Assembly: GCA_965204295.1 (NCBI GenBank)
Contig: OZ241973.1
Coordinates: 2,976,001 to 3,040,000 of the forward strand
DNA: 64,000 bases
Source of the DNA: JAWKWH01 sp965204295
Lineage (GTDB): Bacteria; Pseudomonadota; Alphaproteobacteria; Rhizobiales; Rhizobiaceae
Reading direction: 5' to 3'
How positions within the stretch are numbered: position 1 is the stretch's first letter; each line of letters begins with the position of its first letter. The position numbers were made by a program, and so were the translations under genes. The notes below the pieces were generated by a model. It searched no databases and had not been told where the DNA came from. It saw only the letters and a program-made list of their open reading frames with translations. Below are positions 8,369 through 17,360 of this stretch, in pieces.

Positions 8369-9517
8369 ATGGCGGCAAACACCTCCGCTCCGACGCAAAA
8401 GGCCAGGGAAGCCTATTTCACCGCCTCGCAAACGCAGCTGATCTGGGCGCGATTCAAGAAAAACCGTTCGGCGATGATCGCCGCTTCCGTGCTGATCGGA
8501 CTGATATTGCTCGGCCTGTTCGCACCGTTCCTGTCGCCCTACAACCCGACGATTGCGGGGCGTGATTCCGACTATCAGAACGGCGCGCCGCAAATCCCGA
8601 AATTCTGCGATCACAACGGTTGCTCGGTTCGCCCGTTCATCTATGGCGTCAAGCGCGCGCGGTCGATCAAAACCAATTTCCGATGGGTGACCACGATCGA
8701 CACCGAAGACCGGCGATATCTGCGGTTCTTCGTTGAAGACTGGAAGTACGGTCTCCTGGGATCCGCCAATATCGGCCTGACTTTCGACACCCATCTGTTC
8801 GGCGTCGACAACGGAAAAATTCATCTTTTCGGAACCGATGATTCCGGCAAGGACATTTTCGGGCGCACGCTGCACGCGATCAACACGTCGATGGCGGTGG
8901 GCACGCTCGGAGTGATGATCAGTTTCGTGCTTGCGCTCATTATCGGCGGCGTGTCGGGGTATTTTGGCGGTACGATTGACGGCGCCATACAAATGGTCAC
9001 GGACGCCGTGAGAACCGTGCCCGCCATTCCGTTGTTCATGGCGCTTGCGGCATTCGTGCCCGACGAATGGTCGGCGGAAACGAGATTTTTCTTCATATCC
9101 ATAATTCTGGGCTTCATTGGCTGGCCGACGCTCGCCCGGCGTGTGCGCACCCATCTTCTCGTCGAGCGCAATCAGGATTACGTGCTGGCGGCGCAGATGT
9201 GCGGGGCGGGCGCCGGCCATGTGATCCGCAGGCATCTGCTGCCGTCCTTCACCTCGTACATCATCGTCGATCTGGTTATTTCGTTTCCCTACATGGTGCT
9301 GTCGGAGACGGCGCTTTCGTTCATCGGTCTCGGTTTGAAGGATCCGGTCAATTCTCTCGGCGTGATGTTGCAGAATGTCACAAGCGCGGATGTGCTGCTG
9401 AACTATCAATGGTATTTTATCCCGGTCCTGTTCTTCATCGCGCTTGTCATGGCGTTTGTGTTTGTGGGCGACGGGCTGCGCGACGCCGCCGATCCGTACG
9501 GGGGCGTGAAGAAATGA
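8369..9517 (+). CDS. ABC transporter permease, DppC/YejE-like, with long insert after TM1
   Basis: The 382-residue permease has one membrane helix at about residues 35-57. A soluble insert of about 100 residues follows (NPTIAGRDSDYQNGAP to LTFDTHLFGVDNGK) before the canonical HLFGTDDSGKDIFGR motif and the five-helix core. The EAA loop is YVLAAQMCGAGAGHVIRRHLLP. YejE-type permeases have a comparable insertion, ordinary DppC proteins do not. The start is preceded by GGGAGGGTAGGG. The stop overlaps the ATPase start (ATGA). Confidence 0.92.
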   Translation: MAANTSAPTQKAREAYFTASQTQLIWARFKKNRSAMIAASVLIGLILLGLFAPFLSPYNPTIAGRDSDYQNGAPQIPKFCDHNGCSVRPFIYGVKRARSIKTNFRWVTTIDTEDRRYLRFFVEDWKYGLLGSANIGLTFDTHLFGVDNGKIHLFGTDDSGKDIFGRTLHAINTSMAVGTLGVMISFVLALIIGGVSGYFGGTIDGAIQMVTDAVRTVPAIPLFMALAAFVPDEWSAETRFFFISIILGFIGWPTLARRVRTHLLVERNQDYVLAAQMCGAGAGHVIRRHLLPSFTSYIIVDLVISFPYMVLSETALSFIGLGLKDPVNSLGVMLQNVTSADVLLNYQWYFIPVLFFIALVMAFVFVGDGLRDAADPYGGVKK

Positions 9518-10515
9518 CCGAACTCCTGTCCGTCAGGAACCTGAAACTGAAATTCAAGACCGACGAGGGGCTCGTGACGGCGATCGACGGCGTGAGTTTT
9601 GATGTCGCGCCCGGCGAGATTCTGGGCCTGGTCGGAGAGTCCGGTTCCGGCAAATCCGTGACGGCGAAATCGATCATGCAGTTGAATGCGGACAATTCGG
9701 TCTATGATCCCGAAAGCGGCATAATGCTGACGGCCGGGGGGCGGACCGTCGATGCGCTGAAGCTCAGGAAAACCGAAGACCTGATGATCGTCAGGGGCGG
9801 CGCGGTTTCGATGATATTCCAGGAGCCGATGGCTTCGTTTGCGCCTGCAATCAAGATCGGCAGCCAGATGGTCGAGCAGTTGGTGCTGCACAAACGGATT
9901 TCCGAGGCGGACGCCAGAAAAATATCCATCGAGATGCTTGAGCGGGTCGGAATTTCCGATGCGTCGCGAAGGTTCGACCAGTTTGCGTTCGAGTTGTCGG
10001 GCGGCATGCGGCAACGCGCGATGATTGCCATGGCGCTGTCGACAAGGCCGAAATTGCTGATCGCGGACGAGCCGACCACCGCGCTCGACGTGACGATTCA
10101 GGCGCAGGTCATCGATCTGATGAAGGATCTTGTCGCCGATTTCGGCATGGGGATCGTATTCATCACCCACGATCTGGGCGTGATCGCGCAGACGGCCGAT
10201 CGGGTGGCGGTGATGTATCTGGGCCGGCTGGTGGAGCAGGGACCGGTTCGCAATGTGATCCGCAATCCCGCGCATCCCTATACACGGGGGCTGATCAACG
10301 CGCTGCCGAAACTGGACGATCTCGACGCGCCGCTGACGCCTGTCGCAGGCGATATACCCAGCCCGCTGGAGCGGCCCGCCGGCTGTGTGTTCCATACCCG
10401 TTGTCCTGTCGCGATCGAAGGAAAATGCGATAAGGACGCGCCGGAAATGTACCCGATGGAACCGGATCATGACGCGGCCTGTTTCGTCGCCGCCGGGCAG
10501 GAGGCGGCGGCATGA
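9514..10515 (+). CDS. Oligopeptide-type ABC ATPase (DppD-like)
   Basis: The 333-residue ATPase starts at the ATG at 9514, overlapping the permease stop. Walker A is GESGSGKS near residues 41-48, the signature ELSGGMRQRAMIAMAL near 160, and Walker B LLIADEPTTALD follows. The C-terminal oligopeptide-transporter domain holds the expected cysteine cluster (CVFHTRCP and two later cysteines). It probably works as a heterodimer with the next gene. Confidence 0.94.
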   Translation: MTELLSVRNLKLKFKTDEGLVTAIDGVSFDVAPGEILGLVGESGSGKSVTAKSIMQLNADNSVYDPESGIMLTAGGRTVDALKLRKTEDLMIVRGGAVSMIFQEPMASFAPAIKIGSQMVEQLVLHKRISEADARKISIEMLERVGISDASRRFDQFAFELSGGMRQRAMIAMALSTRPKLLIADEPTTALDVTIQAQVIDLMKDLVADFGMGIVFITHDLGVIAQTADRVAVMYLGRLVEQGPVRNVIRNPAHPYTRGLINALPKLDDLDAPLTPVAGDIPSPLERPAGCVFHTRCPVAIEGKCDKDAPEMYPMEPDHDAACFVAAGQEAAA

Positions 10516-11519
10516 GCGACAAGCCGTTGATCTCCGCGAGAGAGCTTTGCGTCCATTACGGCCTTGGGCGAAAACTGATCGGCGCGACGCCGGTCATCCG
10601 GGCCGTGGAGAAGGTCAATATCGACATTCCGAAAGGATCTTTTTTCGGACTGGTGGGAGAATCAGGATCGGGCAAGACGACGCTCGGCAGGGCGTTGCTC
10701 AAGGCCGCGCCGATCAGCGGCGGCCATGTCAGTTATGACGATGGCGAGGCGCAGTACGATGTCGCAACGCTGTCGAAGCGGGATCTCAAGGAATATCGCA
10801 AACGCTCACAGCTTATCTTTCAGGATCCCTACGCGGCGTTGAGCCCGCGCATGACGGTTCGCGATATCATCGCCGAGCCCCTGGAGGTGATGGGACTGAC
10901 CTCCTCGCGCGATGAAACGGACGAGAAGGTTCGTGAAATCGCGGCCAAATGCCGTCTCAATCTGGAGCATCTGCGCCGGTTTCCGCACGCGTTCTCCGGC
11001 GGGCAAAGACAGCGGATATCAATTGCGCGCGCGCTGGTTTCAAACCCGCGCTTCGTCGTCGCCGATGAAAGCGTCGCGGCGCTCGATGTATCGATTCAGG
11101 CCGATGTCCTGAACCTGCTGAAAGATTTGCAGGACGAACTTGGACTGACCTACCTGTTCATCAGCCACGATCTGAGTGTCGTCGCGCATATCTGCGATCA
11201 TGTCGCGGTAATGTATCTCGGGCGGCTCGTCGAAAGCGGTCCGACTCGCGGGCTGTTCAACAATCCGCGCCATCCCTACACACAGGCGCTGTTGTCGGCG
11301 ATCCCGTCACTCGACCCGGACCACCGGGGGCAGGCCCGGAAGCTCGAAGGCGAAATTCCGAGCCCGGCCGACCCCCCGCCCGGCTGCAAGTTCCAGACGC
11401 GGTGCCGCTTTGCCACCGAGTATTGCCGTCAGGAGGAACCGCAACTCGAAGAAGCCATCCCTGAACACGAAGTGGCGTGTCATCGCTGGAAGGAACTGAC
11501 CGCGGAAGCGGCGGCCTGA
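10512..11519 (+). CDS. Oligopeptide-type ABC ATPase (DppF-like)
   Basis: The 335-residue ATPase overlaps the previous gene by four bases. Walker A is GESGSGKTT, the signature FSGGQRQRISIARAL, Walker B FVVADESVAALD; the C-terminal CKFQTRCRFATEYC cysteine cluster is present. Walker B ends ADES rather than the usual ADEP, which keeps the catalytic glutamate. It is the last gene of the plus-strand transporter operon; a decayed gene on the other strand ends 15 bp later. Confidence 0.94.
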   Translation: MSDKPLISARELCVHYGLGRKLIGATPVIRAVEKVNIDIPKGSFFGLVGESGSGKTTLGRALLKAAPISGGHVSYDDGEAQYDVATLSKRDLKEYRKRSQLIFQDPYAALSPRMTVRDIIAEPLEVMGLTSSRDETDEKVREIAAKCRLNLEHLRRFPHAFSGGQRQRISIARALVSNPRFVVADESVAALDVSIQADVLNLLKDLQDELGLTYLFISHDLSVVAHICDHVAVMYLGRLVESGPTRGLFNNPRHPYTQALLSAIPSLDPDHRGQARKLEGEIPSPADPPPGCKFQTRCRFATEYCRQEEPQLEEAIPEHEVACHRWKELTAEAAA

Positions 11520-11534
11520 ACGTTCGGGCGCCGG

Positions 11535-12656
11535 CTACCGTCGATCGCCCGATTTCACTCCATCATCGGTGAGCATCATCAACGCGCGCGACTGATCGGC
11601 ATGTCTCATGCGATGGTCGAGCATCCCGGTTGTCAGGCGATAGAATTCGGCCCGATGGTCCGGATCGTCGGCGAGATTGGCGTTCTCCGGCGGATCGTTC
11701 ACCAGGTCGAACGGGAGCGGCGGCAATCCGGCGTTGAAGTGGACGGGTTTGAACCGCTTTTCACGCAGGATCGCGAAGTTGGATTCGGTTAGATGCGTTC
11801 CAAGGTGATTTTGAAACCGAGTCGGCTCGACCGGGTCGCCGTAGTCGAACTCGGCGAAAATGTAATCGCGTCACTCGTCCGGTGACGATCCCCGCAGGAA
11901 GGGGATCAGCGAACGCCCGTCGAACTCGTGCGGCGGCTTCGAACCGATCCAATCGAGAATTGTCGGCGCAATATCGATCGATTCGGTAAAGCGGTCGACG
12001 ATCTTGTCCGCCGCATCCATCGAACGGGGATCGCGGATGATGAGGGGTACGCGGTAAGCCGGATCGTGGAATGTGCATTTGCCCCACATACGCTTGTCAC
12101 CGAGCATTTCGCCGTGATCCGACGTCATGACCACCAGGGCATCGCCGGCCTGACCGGTTTCATCGAGGTAATCGAGCAGGCGTCCGACATGGTTGTCGGC
12201 CTCGGTCGCCAACTTGAAATAGACAGCGCGCAGGGCATCGGCATCCTCGTCCGGCAGTTCGGCCATCCGCATTTCGATCGGTTCGCGAAATCCGGGAAGC
12301 ACACCTTTATAATCCGTCAGGTCCGGATCCGATGGAGCCCTGGAAACCGGATCGGCGCTCGTATCGGTATAGCCGAACAGGAGAGGTTCATATCCGACCT
12401 TGCGCGCCAGATTGGGAATGTGATCCGCGAGAGACGTTCCGTTGCGTATCGAACGGTGGTTCATGGCATAGCGCCCCGTGAGCAGGCTTGCTCGCGAGGG
12501 GCCGCATGGCGCCGTGACGGTAAAATGGTTGGCGAAAGTAACGCCCTGCGCCATCAAAAGCCGCAGGTTTGGAAGCCGGACCGCCCCGGCCGTCTCGCCA
12601 GACACGCAATCGGCGCGAAGCCGGCCCGGCACAATGAACATGACTTTGCCGGCCAT
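11535..12656 (-). pseudogene. Decayed sulfatase / phosphonate monoester hydrolase
   Basis: One continuous reading frame runs from the ATG at 12656 to a stop at 11535, broken only by a TGA at 11871-11873. Both sides match one protein: before the stop GRSLIPFLRGSSPDE, after it RDYIFAEFDYGDPVEP and then FDLVNDPPENANLADDPDHR, the usual C-terminus of this family. Relatives have Trp (TGG) at the broken codon. The formylglycine motif CGPSR is intact, but the N-terminal metal-binding Asp is replaced (IVPGRLRAD instead of the usual IV-x-DQ) and some 150-200 residues between GYTDTSADP and AVYFKLATEADNHVG appear deleted. These three defects together argue for a dead gene rather than a sequencing error or readthrough. 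Confidence 0.8.
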
Positions 12657-12837
12657 GATGGCGATCTTTCCGTATCCGCGCCGATGACTTCCGCCGATGG
12701 ATTCGAACGATCTCAAGCACGAAACCAGACATCGGTTCAACCGCGATTGTTTCGATGGTTTGACAATCGAAGTCGATTGCCGGTTCGGATTGGCGACAAT
12801 GGCGCGATATACAGGTTCAAGCGATTTGTTCAAAAAA

Positions 12838-12854
12838 TGAGACTTGCAGTCTCA
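12838..12854. promoter_or_regulatory. Inverted repeat, probable operator upstream of the GMC dehydrogenase
   Basis: TGAGACT-TGC-AGTCTCA is a perfect 7-bp inverted repeat with a 3-bp centre, 54 bp before the dehydrogenase start. AT-rich DNA with TATTAT (12864-12869) as possible -10 follows. It lies in the divergent promoter region between the sulfatase pseudogene and the plus-strand genes. The regulator is not identified. Confidence 0.5.
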
Positions 12855-12907
12855 AATATATCCTATTATTGATATTTTTTGATGGCGCGGCGAATGGAGA
12901 CGCATTG

Positions 12908-14509
12908 ATGGAGGATGTGGAGGCGGACTATGTCATCGTCGGTGCGGGCTCATCGGGATGTGTGCTCGCCAACCGGCTCAGCGCCGACCCGAACAATCAG
13001 GTGGCGCTGCTCGAAGCGGGCGGTCCGGACACGAACCCCTGGATTCACATTCCGGTCGGTTATTTCAAGACCATGCACAACCCGAAGGTCGACTGGTGCT
13101 ACAAGACCGAACCCGATCCCGGCCTGAACGGGCGCAGTCTCGACTGGCCGCGCGGCAAGGTGCTGGGCGGGTCGAGTTCGCTCAACGGATTGCTTTATGT
13201 TCGCGGTCAACCCCAGGATTACGATCGTTGGCGGCAGATGGGCAATGCCGGTTGGAGTTGGGACGATGTTCTGCCGCTGTTCAAGAAATCCGAGGATCAG
13301 GAGCGAGGCGCCGACAAATTCCATGGCGCGGGCGGTCCGCTGTCCGTTTCCGATATGCGGCTGTCCCGGCCGATTTGTGACGCCTGGGTGGCCGCCGCGC
13401 AGAATGCCGGATACAAATTCAACCCGGACTACAATGGCGCCGATCAGGAGGGTGTCGGCTATTTTCAGCTAACGGCCAGGAATGGCAGGCGGTGCAGCGC
13501 GGCTGTCGGTTTCCTCAATCCGGCCAAATCCAGGCCCAATCTCAAAATCGTCACAAGGGCGCGGACCAAAATCCTGTCGTTTGAAGGACGGGTATGCACG
13601 GGAGCCGTCTATACCGGCCGCGATGGTCGCGAACGAACCGTCAAGGCCAGGCGGGAAGTAATTTTGTGCGCCGGCTCAATCAGTTCGCCTCAAATCCTCA
13701 TGTGTTCGGGGATTGGCGAAGATCGACACCTGAAAGACAATGGTATTGATGTTCTCACAGACCTGCGCGCCGTCGGAAAGAACCTGCGGGATCATCTGCA
13801 GGCGCGGCTTGTTTTCAAATGCAACGAGCCGACGCTGAACGACGAAGTTCGAAGCGTCTTCAACCGGGTTCGTATCGGTTTGAAATATCTGATGTTCCGG
13901 GCGGGACCCATGACCATGGCAGCCAGCCTCGCCACCGGTTTTCTGAAGACCCGGCCTGAAGTCGAAACACCCGACATACAGTTTCACATTCAACCGTGGT
14001 CGGCCGACAGTCCGGGAGAAGGCGTGCATCCTTTCTCGGCCTTCACCGCCTCTGTCTGTCAGCTAAGGCCCGAGAGCCGCGGAGAGATCAGGTTGAATGG
14101 ACCGGATCCGGCCGCATATCCGAAAATCATCCCGAACTATCTGTCGACCGAGACGGACCGCAAGACAATCGTGGATGGGGTCAGAATCGCATTGAAGATT
14201 GCGAGGACCGAGCCTCTTTCAGGCAGGATTTCGGAGTTTTTCCGACCGGGAGAGGATGTGGAATCCGACGAAGGGCTTCTGGATTGGGCGCGCGAACATT
14301 CGACGACCATTTATCATCCGACGGGAACGTGCAGGATGGGGCAGGGCGACGATGCGGTTGTAGATGAACGTCTCAGAGTCAGGGGCGTCGGGGGATTGCG
14401 GGTTGCCGATTGCTCGATCATGCCGGATATCGTTTCGGGCAATACGAATGCGCCGGCCATCATGATCGGCGAAAAGGCGTCGTTGATGATTCTGGAGGAT
14501 TCGGCATGA
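12908..14509 (+). CDS. GMC-family flavin dehydrogenase (choline dehydrogenase-like; possible isethionate dehydrogenase)
   Basis: The 533-residue protein starts at the ATG at 12908 (GGAG nine bases upstream). The FAD Rossmann motif is VGAGSSGCVLANRL, followed by LLEAGG, the GMC signature GKVLGGSSSLNG, and the C-terminal HPTGTCRMG and NTNAPAIMIGEKA blocks with the catalytic His. Members oxidise alcohols such as choline or glycol ethers, passing electrons to FAD. Because xsc and a sulfite exporter follow on the same strand, a role like IseJ (isethionate to sulfoacetaldehyde, a GMC enzyme described in Cupriavidus necator) is an attractive inference. Choline or another alcohol remains possible. 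Confidence 0.85.
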   Translation: MEDVEADYVIVGAGSSGCVLANRLSADPNNQVALLEAGGPDTNPWIHIPVGYFKTMHNPKVDWCYKTEPDPGLNGRSLDWPRGKVLGGSSSLNGLLYVRGQPQDYDRWRQMGNAGWSWDDVLPLFKKSEDQERGADKFHGAGGPLSVSDMRLSRPICDAWVAAAQNAGYKFNPDYNGADQEGVGYFQLTARNGRRCSAAVGFLNPAKSRPNLKIVTRARTKILSFEGRVCTGAVYTGRDGRERTVKARREVILCAGSISSPQILMCSGIGEDRHLKDNGIDVLTDLRAVGKNLRDHLQARLVFKCNEPTLNDEVRSVFNRVRIGLKYLMFRAGPMTMAASLATGFLKTRPEVETPDIQFHIQPWSADSPGEGVHPFSAFTASVCQLRPESRGEIRLNGPDPAAYPKIIPNYLSTETDRKTIVDGVRIALKIARTEPLSGRISEFFRPGEDVESDEGLLDWAREHSTTIYHPTGTCRMGQGDDAVVDERLRVRGVGGLRVADCSIMPDIVSGNTNAPAIMIGEKASLMILEDSA

Positions 14510-14671
14510 CCGGCCGGCTCGACCTGCCGCGCTGATGGCCATGGACCAACGAAGAGGGCTGTCGAGGCCCTAATCTGGACGGGAAAGGCGCACTAAACCC
14601 GGCTGAGGACGATCGATTCAGGCCTGCGGTTTGCCGGTCCGCCGACCGGTCGAGACAGGGGAAGCACGAAC

Positions 14672-16447
14672 ATGAAAATGACCACCGAGGAAGCCTTCGT
14701 CAAAGTGTTGCAAATGCATGGCGTTGAACATGGATTCGGCATTATCGGCTCGGCGTTCATGCCGATTTCGGACCTTTTCCCGAAGGCGGGAATTACCTTC
14801 TGGGATGTGGCGCATGAAACCAATGGCGGCCTGATCTGCGACGGATATATCCGCTCGACAGGCAAGATGGCCATGGCGATCGCCCAGAATGGCCCCGGCG
14901 TGACCGGATTCGTCACCGCGATCAAGACGGCTTATTGGAACCACACGCCGATGCTGCTCGTCACACCGCAGGCGGCCAACAAAACCATCGGGCAGGGCGG
15001 CTTTCAGGAAGTCAATCAGATGCCGATGTTCACGGAAATGGTCTGCTATCAGGAAGAGGTGCGCGACCCGTCGCGGATCGCCGAAGTGCTCAATCGCGTG
15101 ATCGAAAAGGCCTGGCGCGGATCGGCGCCGGCGCAGATCAACGTGCCGCGCGATTACTGGACCCAGGTCATCGATATCGATCTGCCTCAGATAATCCGTT
15201 TCGAGAGGCCGTCCGGCGGTAAACGGGCGATCGCGGAAGCCGCGGCGCTTTTGTCCGAAGCCCGGTTCCCGGTTATCCTGAACGGCGCGGGCGTCGTGCT
15301 CGGCGGGGCGATCGATGCTTCCATGGCGCTCGCCGAACGTCTGTCGGCTCCGGTCTGCTGCAACTACCAGCACAATGACGCTTTTCCCGGAAGCCACCCG
15401 TTATCTTGCGGTCCGCTCGGTTACAACGGGTCCAAGGCGGCGATGGAACTGATCTCCGGGGCGGATGTGGCGCTGTGTCTGGGCACACGGCTGAATCCGT
15501 TCTCCACGCTGCCGGGTTATGGCATCGACTACTGGCCGAGGCGGGCGAAGATCATCCAGGTCGATATCAATGCCGACCGCATCGGCCTGACGAAAAAGGT
15601 GGCGGTCGGCATACAGGGCGATGCCAGACAGGTGGCCGAGCAGATCCTTGAGCAGCTTTCCGACAGCGCCGGCGAAGCGGGTCGCAAGGATCGTGAAGCA
15701 CTGATCCACCGGACAAAGTCCGCGTGGCTCCAGACCCTGTCGAGCATGGATCACGAAGACGACGATCCGGGCACCACCTGGAACCGGCGGGCCCGGGACC
15801 GCGACCCGGACCGCATGTCGCCGCGTCAGGCGTGGCGGGCGATACAGGCGGGCTTGCCGAAAGACGCGATTATCTCGTCGGATATCGGCAACAACTGCGC
15901 TATCGGCAACGCCTATCCGACATTTGAGCAGGGCCGCAAATATCTTGCGCCGGGCCTGTTCGGACCCTGCGGATACGGATTTCCGGCGATTGTCGGCGCC
16001 AAAATCGGTTGCCCGGACACACCCGTGGTCGGTTTTGCCGGCGACGGCGCGTTTGGCATTTCAATGAACGAGATGAGCTCGATCGGGCGCGAGGAGTGGC
16101 CGGCGATCACCATGGTGATCTTCCGCAATTATCAGTGGGGCGCGGAAAAGCGGAACACAACGCTTTGGTATGACGACAATTTCGTCGGCACCGAACTCGA
16201 CCCGGGCCTGTCCTACGCCCGCGTTGCCGGAGGATGCGGATTGAAGGGTGTGACCGTGACGACGCAGGCGGAACTGACGGAAGCGTTGCGGACCGCCTGC
16301 GCCGCCCAGAAAGACGGGGTGACCACCTTCATCGAAGTGATTCTCAACCAGGAACTTGGCGAACCGTTCCGCCGCGACGCCATGAAGAAGCCGGTCGAAG
16401 TGGCTGGCATAGACCCATCGGACATGCGGCCGCAGCAACCGGTCTGA
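14672..16447 (+). CDS. xsc: Sulfoacetaldehyde acetyltransferase
   Basis: This 591-residue thiamine-diphosphate enzyme converts sulfoacetaldehyde and phosphate to acetyl phosphate and sulfite, the final desulfonation step for taurine and isethionate. The N-terminus (MKMTTEEAFVKVLQMHG), the SAFMPISDLFPKAGITFWD block, GYNGSKAAMELI, and the TPP motif GDGAFGISMNEM followed by FRNYQWGAEKRN match Xsc as I know it over the full length, ending EPFRRDAMKKP. The TPP-activating Glu is kept in AHETNGG, where typical Xsc proteins read AHEGSAG. The start has AGGGGAA upstream. TauE starts five bases after the stop codon. No phosphate acetyltransferase gene is nearby. Confidence 0.93.
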   Translation: MKMTTEEAFVKVLQMHGVEHGFGIIGSAFMPISDLFPKAGITFWDVAHETNGGLICDGYIRSTGKMAMAIAQNGPGVTGFVTAIKTAYWNHTPMLLVTPQAANKTIGQGGFQEVNQMPMFTEMVCYQEEVRDPSRIAEVLNRVIEKAWRGSAPAQINVPRDYWTQVIDIDLPQIIRFERPSGGKRAIAEAAALLSEARFPVILNGAGVVLGGAIDASMALAERLSAPVCCNYQHNDAFPGSHPLSCGPLGYNGSKAAMELISGADVALCLGTRLNPFSTLPGYGIDYWPRRAKIIQVDINADRIGLTKKVAVGIQGDARQVAEQILEQLSDSAGEAGRKDREALIHRTKSAWLQTLSSMDHEDDDPGTTWNRRARDRDPDRMSPRQAWRAIQAGLPKDAIISSDIGNNCAIGNAYPTFEQGRKYLAPGLFGPCGYGFPAIVGAKIGCPDTPVVGFAGDGAFGISMNEMSSIGREEWPAITMVIFRNYQWGAEKRNTTLWYDDNFVGTELDPGLSYARVAGGCGLKGVTVTTQAELTEALRTACAAQKDGVTTFIEVILNQELGEPFRRDAMKKPVEVAGIDPSDMRPQQPV

Positions 16448-16451
16448 ATGT

Positions 16452-17219
16452 TTGATCGATCAGCTTGCCGCCGCCGCCGATCTGACGCCGACCGAGTTCG
16501 CTCTGGCGGGTGTCACCGTTTTTCTGGCAAGTGTCGTCCGCGGATTTTCGGGTTTTGCGCTCTCGGCGCTCGTGATGGCTTCGCTGGCCGTTATCATCGC
16601 GCCGGTCGAACTGATTCCGTTGTGCTGGTTTCTGGAGATGACCGCCGGCCTGCTGATGGTTCGCGGCGGTTTTGCCGAGGCGGACCGGGGAATCGTGGCC
16701 GGGCTGGTCATCGGATCCGTTGTTGCGACGCCGGCGGGGCTTTATTTGACGACGACCTTGCCGGTCGAAACCTCCAGGTCCGCCGCGCTGGGTATTGTTC
16801 TGGTGCTGGCGACCCTCCAACTGGCCAGGGTCCGATGGCGTTTTTTGGCCACGACGCCCGGCCTTTACGCCGGCGGATTGACGGCGGGAATTGCAACCGG
16901 GCTGGCTTCCGTCGGCGGTATGGTGGTCGCGCTCTACGTCCTGTCACGCGATGTCCCGGCCCGGACCATGCGGGCGTCGCTTGTGCTGTTTCTGTTCGCG
17001 ACCGGCGTGATAACGTTCTTCTATCTCGTGTTTTATGGATTGATGACCGGCGCCGTGCTTGCGCGCGCCGCAATGGCCGCGCCGTTGGTCGTTTGCGGCG
17101 TGCCGGCGGGCAGGCTCATGTTCCGACCCGCCATGGAGCGGCACTATAAGAGGTTTTGCCTGCTGCTGCTCATAGGATTGGCCGGGGCCGGTCTTGCGCG
17201 CGCAACCGGCGTTGTCTGA
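16452..17219 (+). CDS. TauE/SafE-family exporter, probable sulfite exporter
   Basis: The 255-residue membrane protein has about eight hydrophobic segments in two repeats. The first repeat holds the family motif VVRGFSGFALSAL and the second GLASVGGMVVALYVLS. TauE/SafE proteins export sulfite or sulfoacetate. The start is a TTG at 16452, five bases after the xsc stop, with no strong ribosome binding site, so translation may be coupled to xsc. An ATG four bases earlier is in another frame. Position directly after xsc supports disposal of the sulfite it produces. Confidence 0.85.
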   Translation: MIDQLAAAADLTPTEFALAGVTVFLASVVRGFSGFALSALVMASLAVIIAPVELIPLCWFLEMTAGLLMVRGGFAEADRGIVAGLVIGSVVATPAGLYLTTTLPVETSRSAALGIVLVLATLQLARVRWRFLATTPGLYAGGLTAGIATGLASVGGMVVALYVLSRDVPARTMRASLVLFLFATGVITFFYLVFYGLMTGAVLARAAMAAPLVVCGVPAGRLMFRPAMERHYKRFCLLLLIGLAGAGLARATGVV

Positions 17220-17255
17220 AACCGCGCCGTGAACGGCAAATCCCGCAAATTTGTT

Positions 17256-17271
17256 TTGCAACCGGTTGCAA
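17256..17271. promoter_or_regulatory. LacI-family type operator palindrome
   Basis: TTGCAACCGGTTGCAA is a perfect 16-bp palindrome with the AACCGGTT core recognised by many LacI-family repressors. It overlaps the predicted -35 element of the iolB promoter. No LacI-family gene is present in the window. Confidence 0.7.
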
Positions 17272-17293
17272 GCGCAAATAGACTGCGGATAAT
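17266..17293 (+). promoter_or_regulatory. Predicted promoter of the iolB-like gene
   Basis: TTGCAA (17266-17271) and GATAAT (17288-17293) are 16 bp apart. The -35 is the right half of the 16-bp palindrome, so a bound repressor would directly exclude RNA polymerase. Confidence 0.5.
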
Positions 17294-17360
17294 TTCGAGT
17301 GGCGACGCCTGAATCCGTAATTCGACAGGATTACATCGGGCAAACGCCATGGAGGGCCCA

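Noticed and set aside
5197..8382. A 1061-codon open frame on the minus strand
   Set aside because: It lies fully opposite the binding-protein and permease genes, has an Arg/Gln/Asp-rich translation without motifs, and arises from the codon bias of the true genes.
11871..11873. TGA read as selenocysteine or programmed readthrough in the sulfatase
   Set aside because: Relatives carry Trp, not Cys or Sec, at this place; other defects in the same gene indicate decay.
12950..13324. Minus-strand open frame opposite the GMC dehydrogenase
   Set aside because: It is a shadow of the real gene; no start signals or family similarity.
16448..17149. ATG start in another frame directly after xsc
   Set aside because: The frame gives Arg-rich sequence without membrane helices; the frame from TTG 16452 gives a clear TauE/SafE protein.
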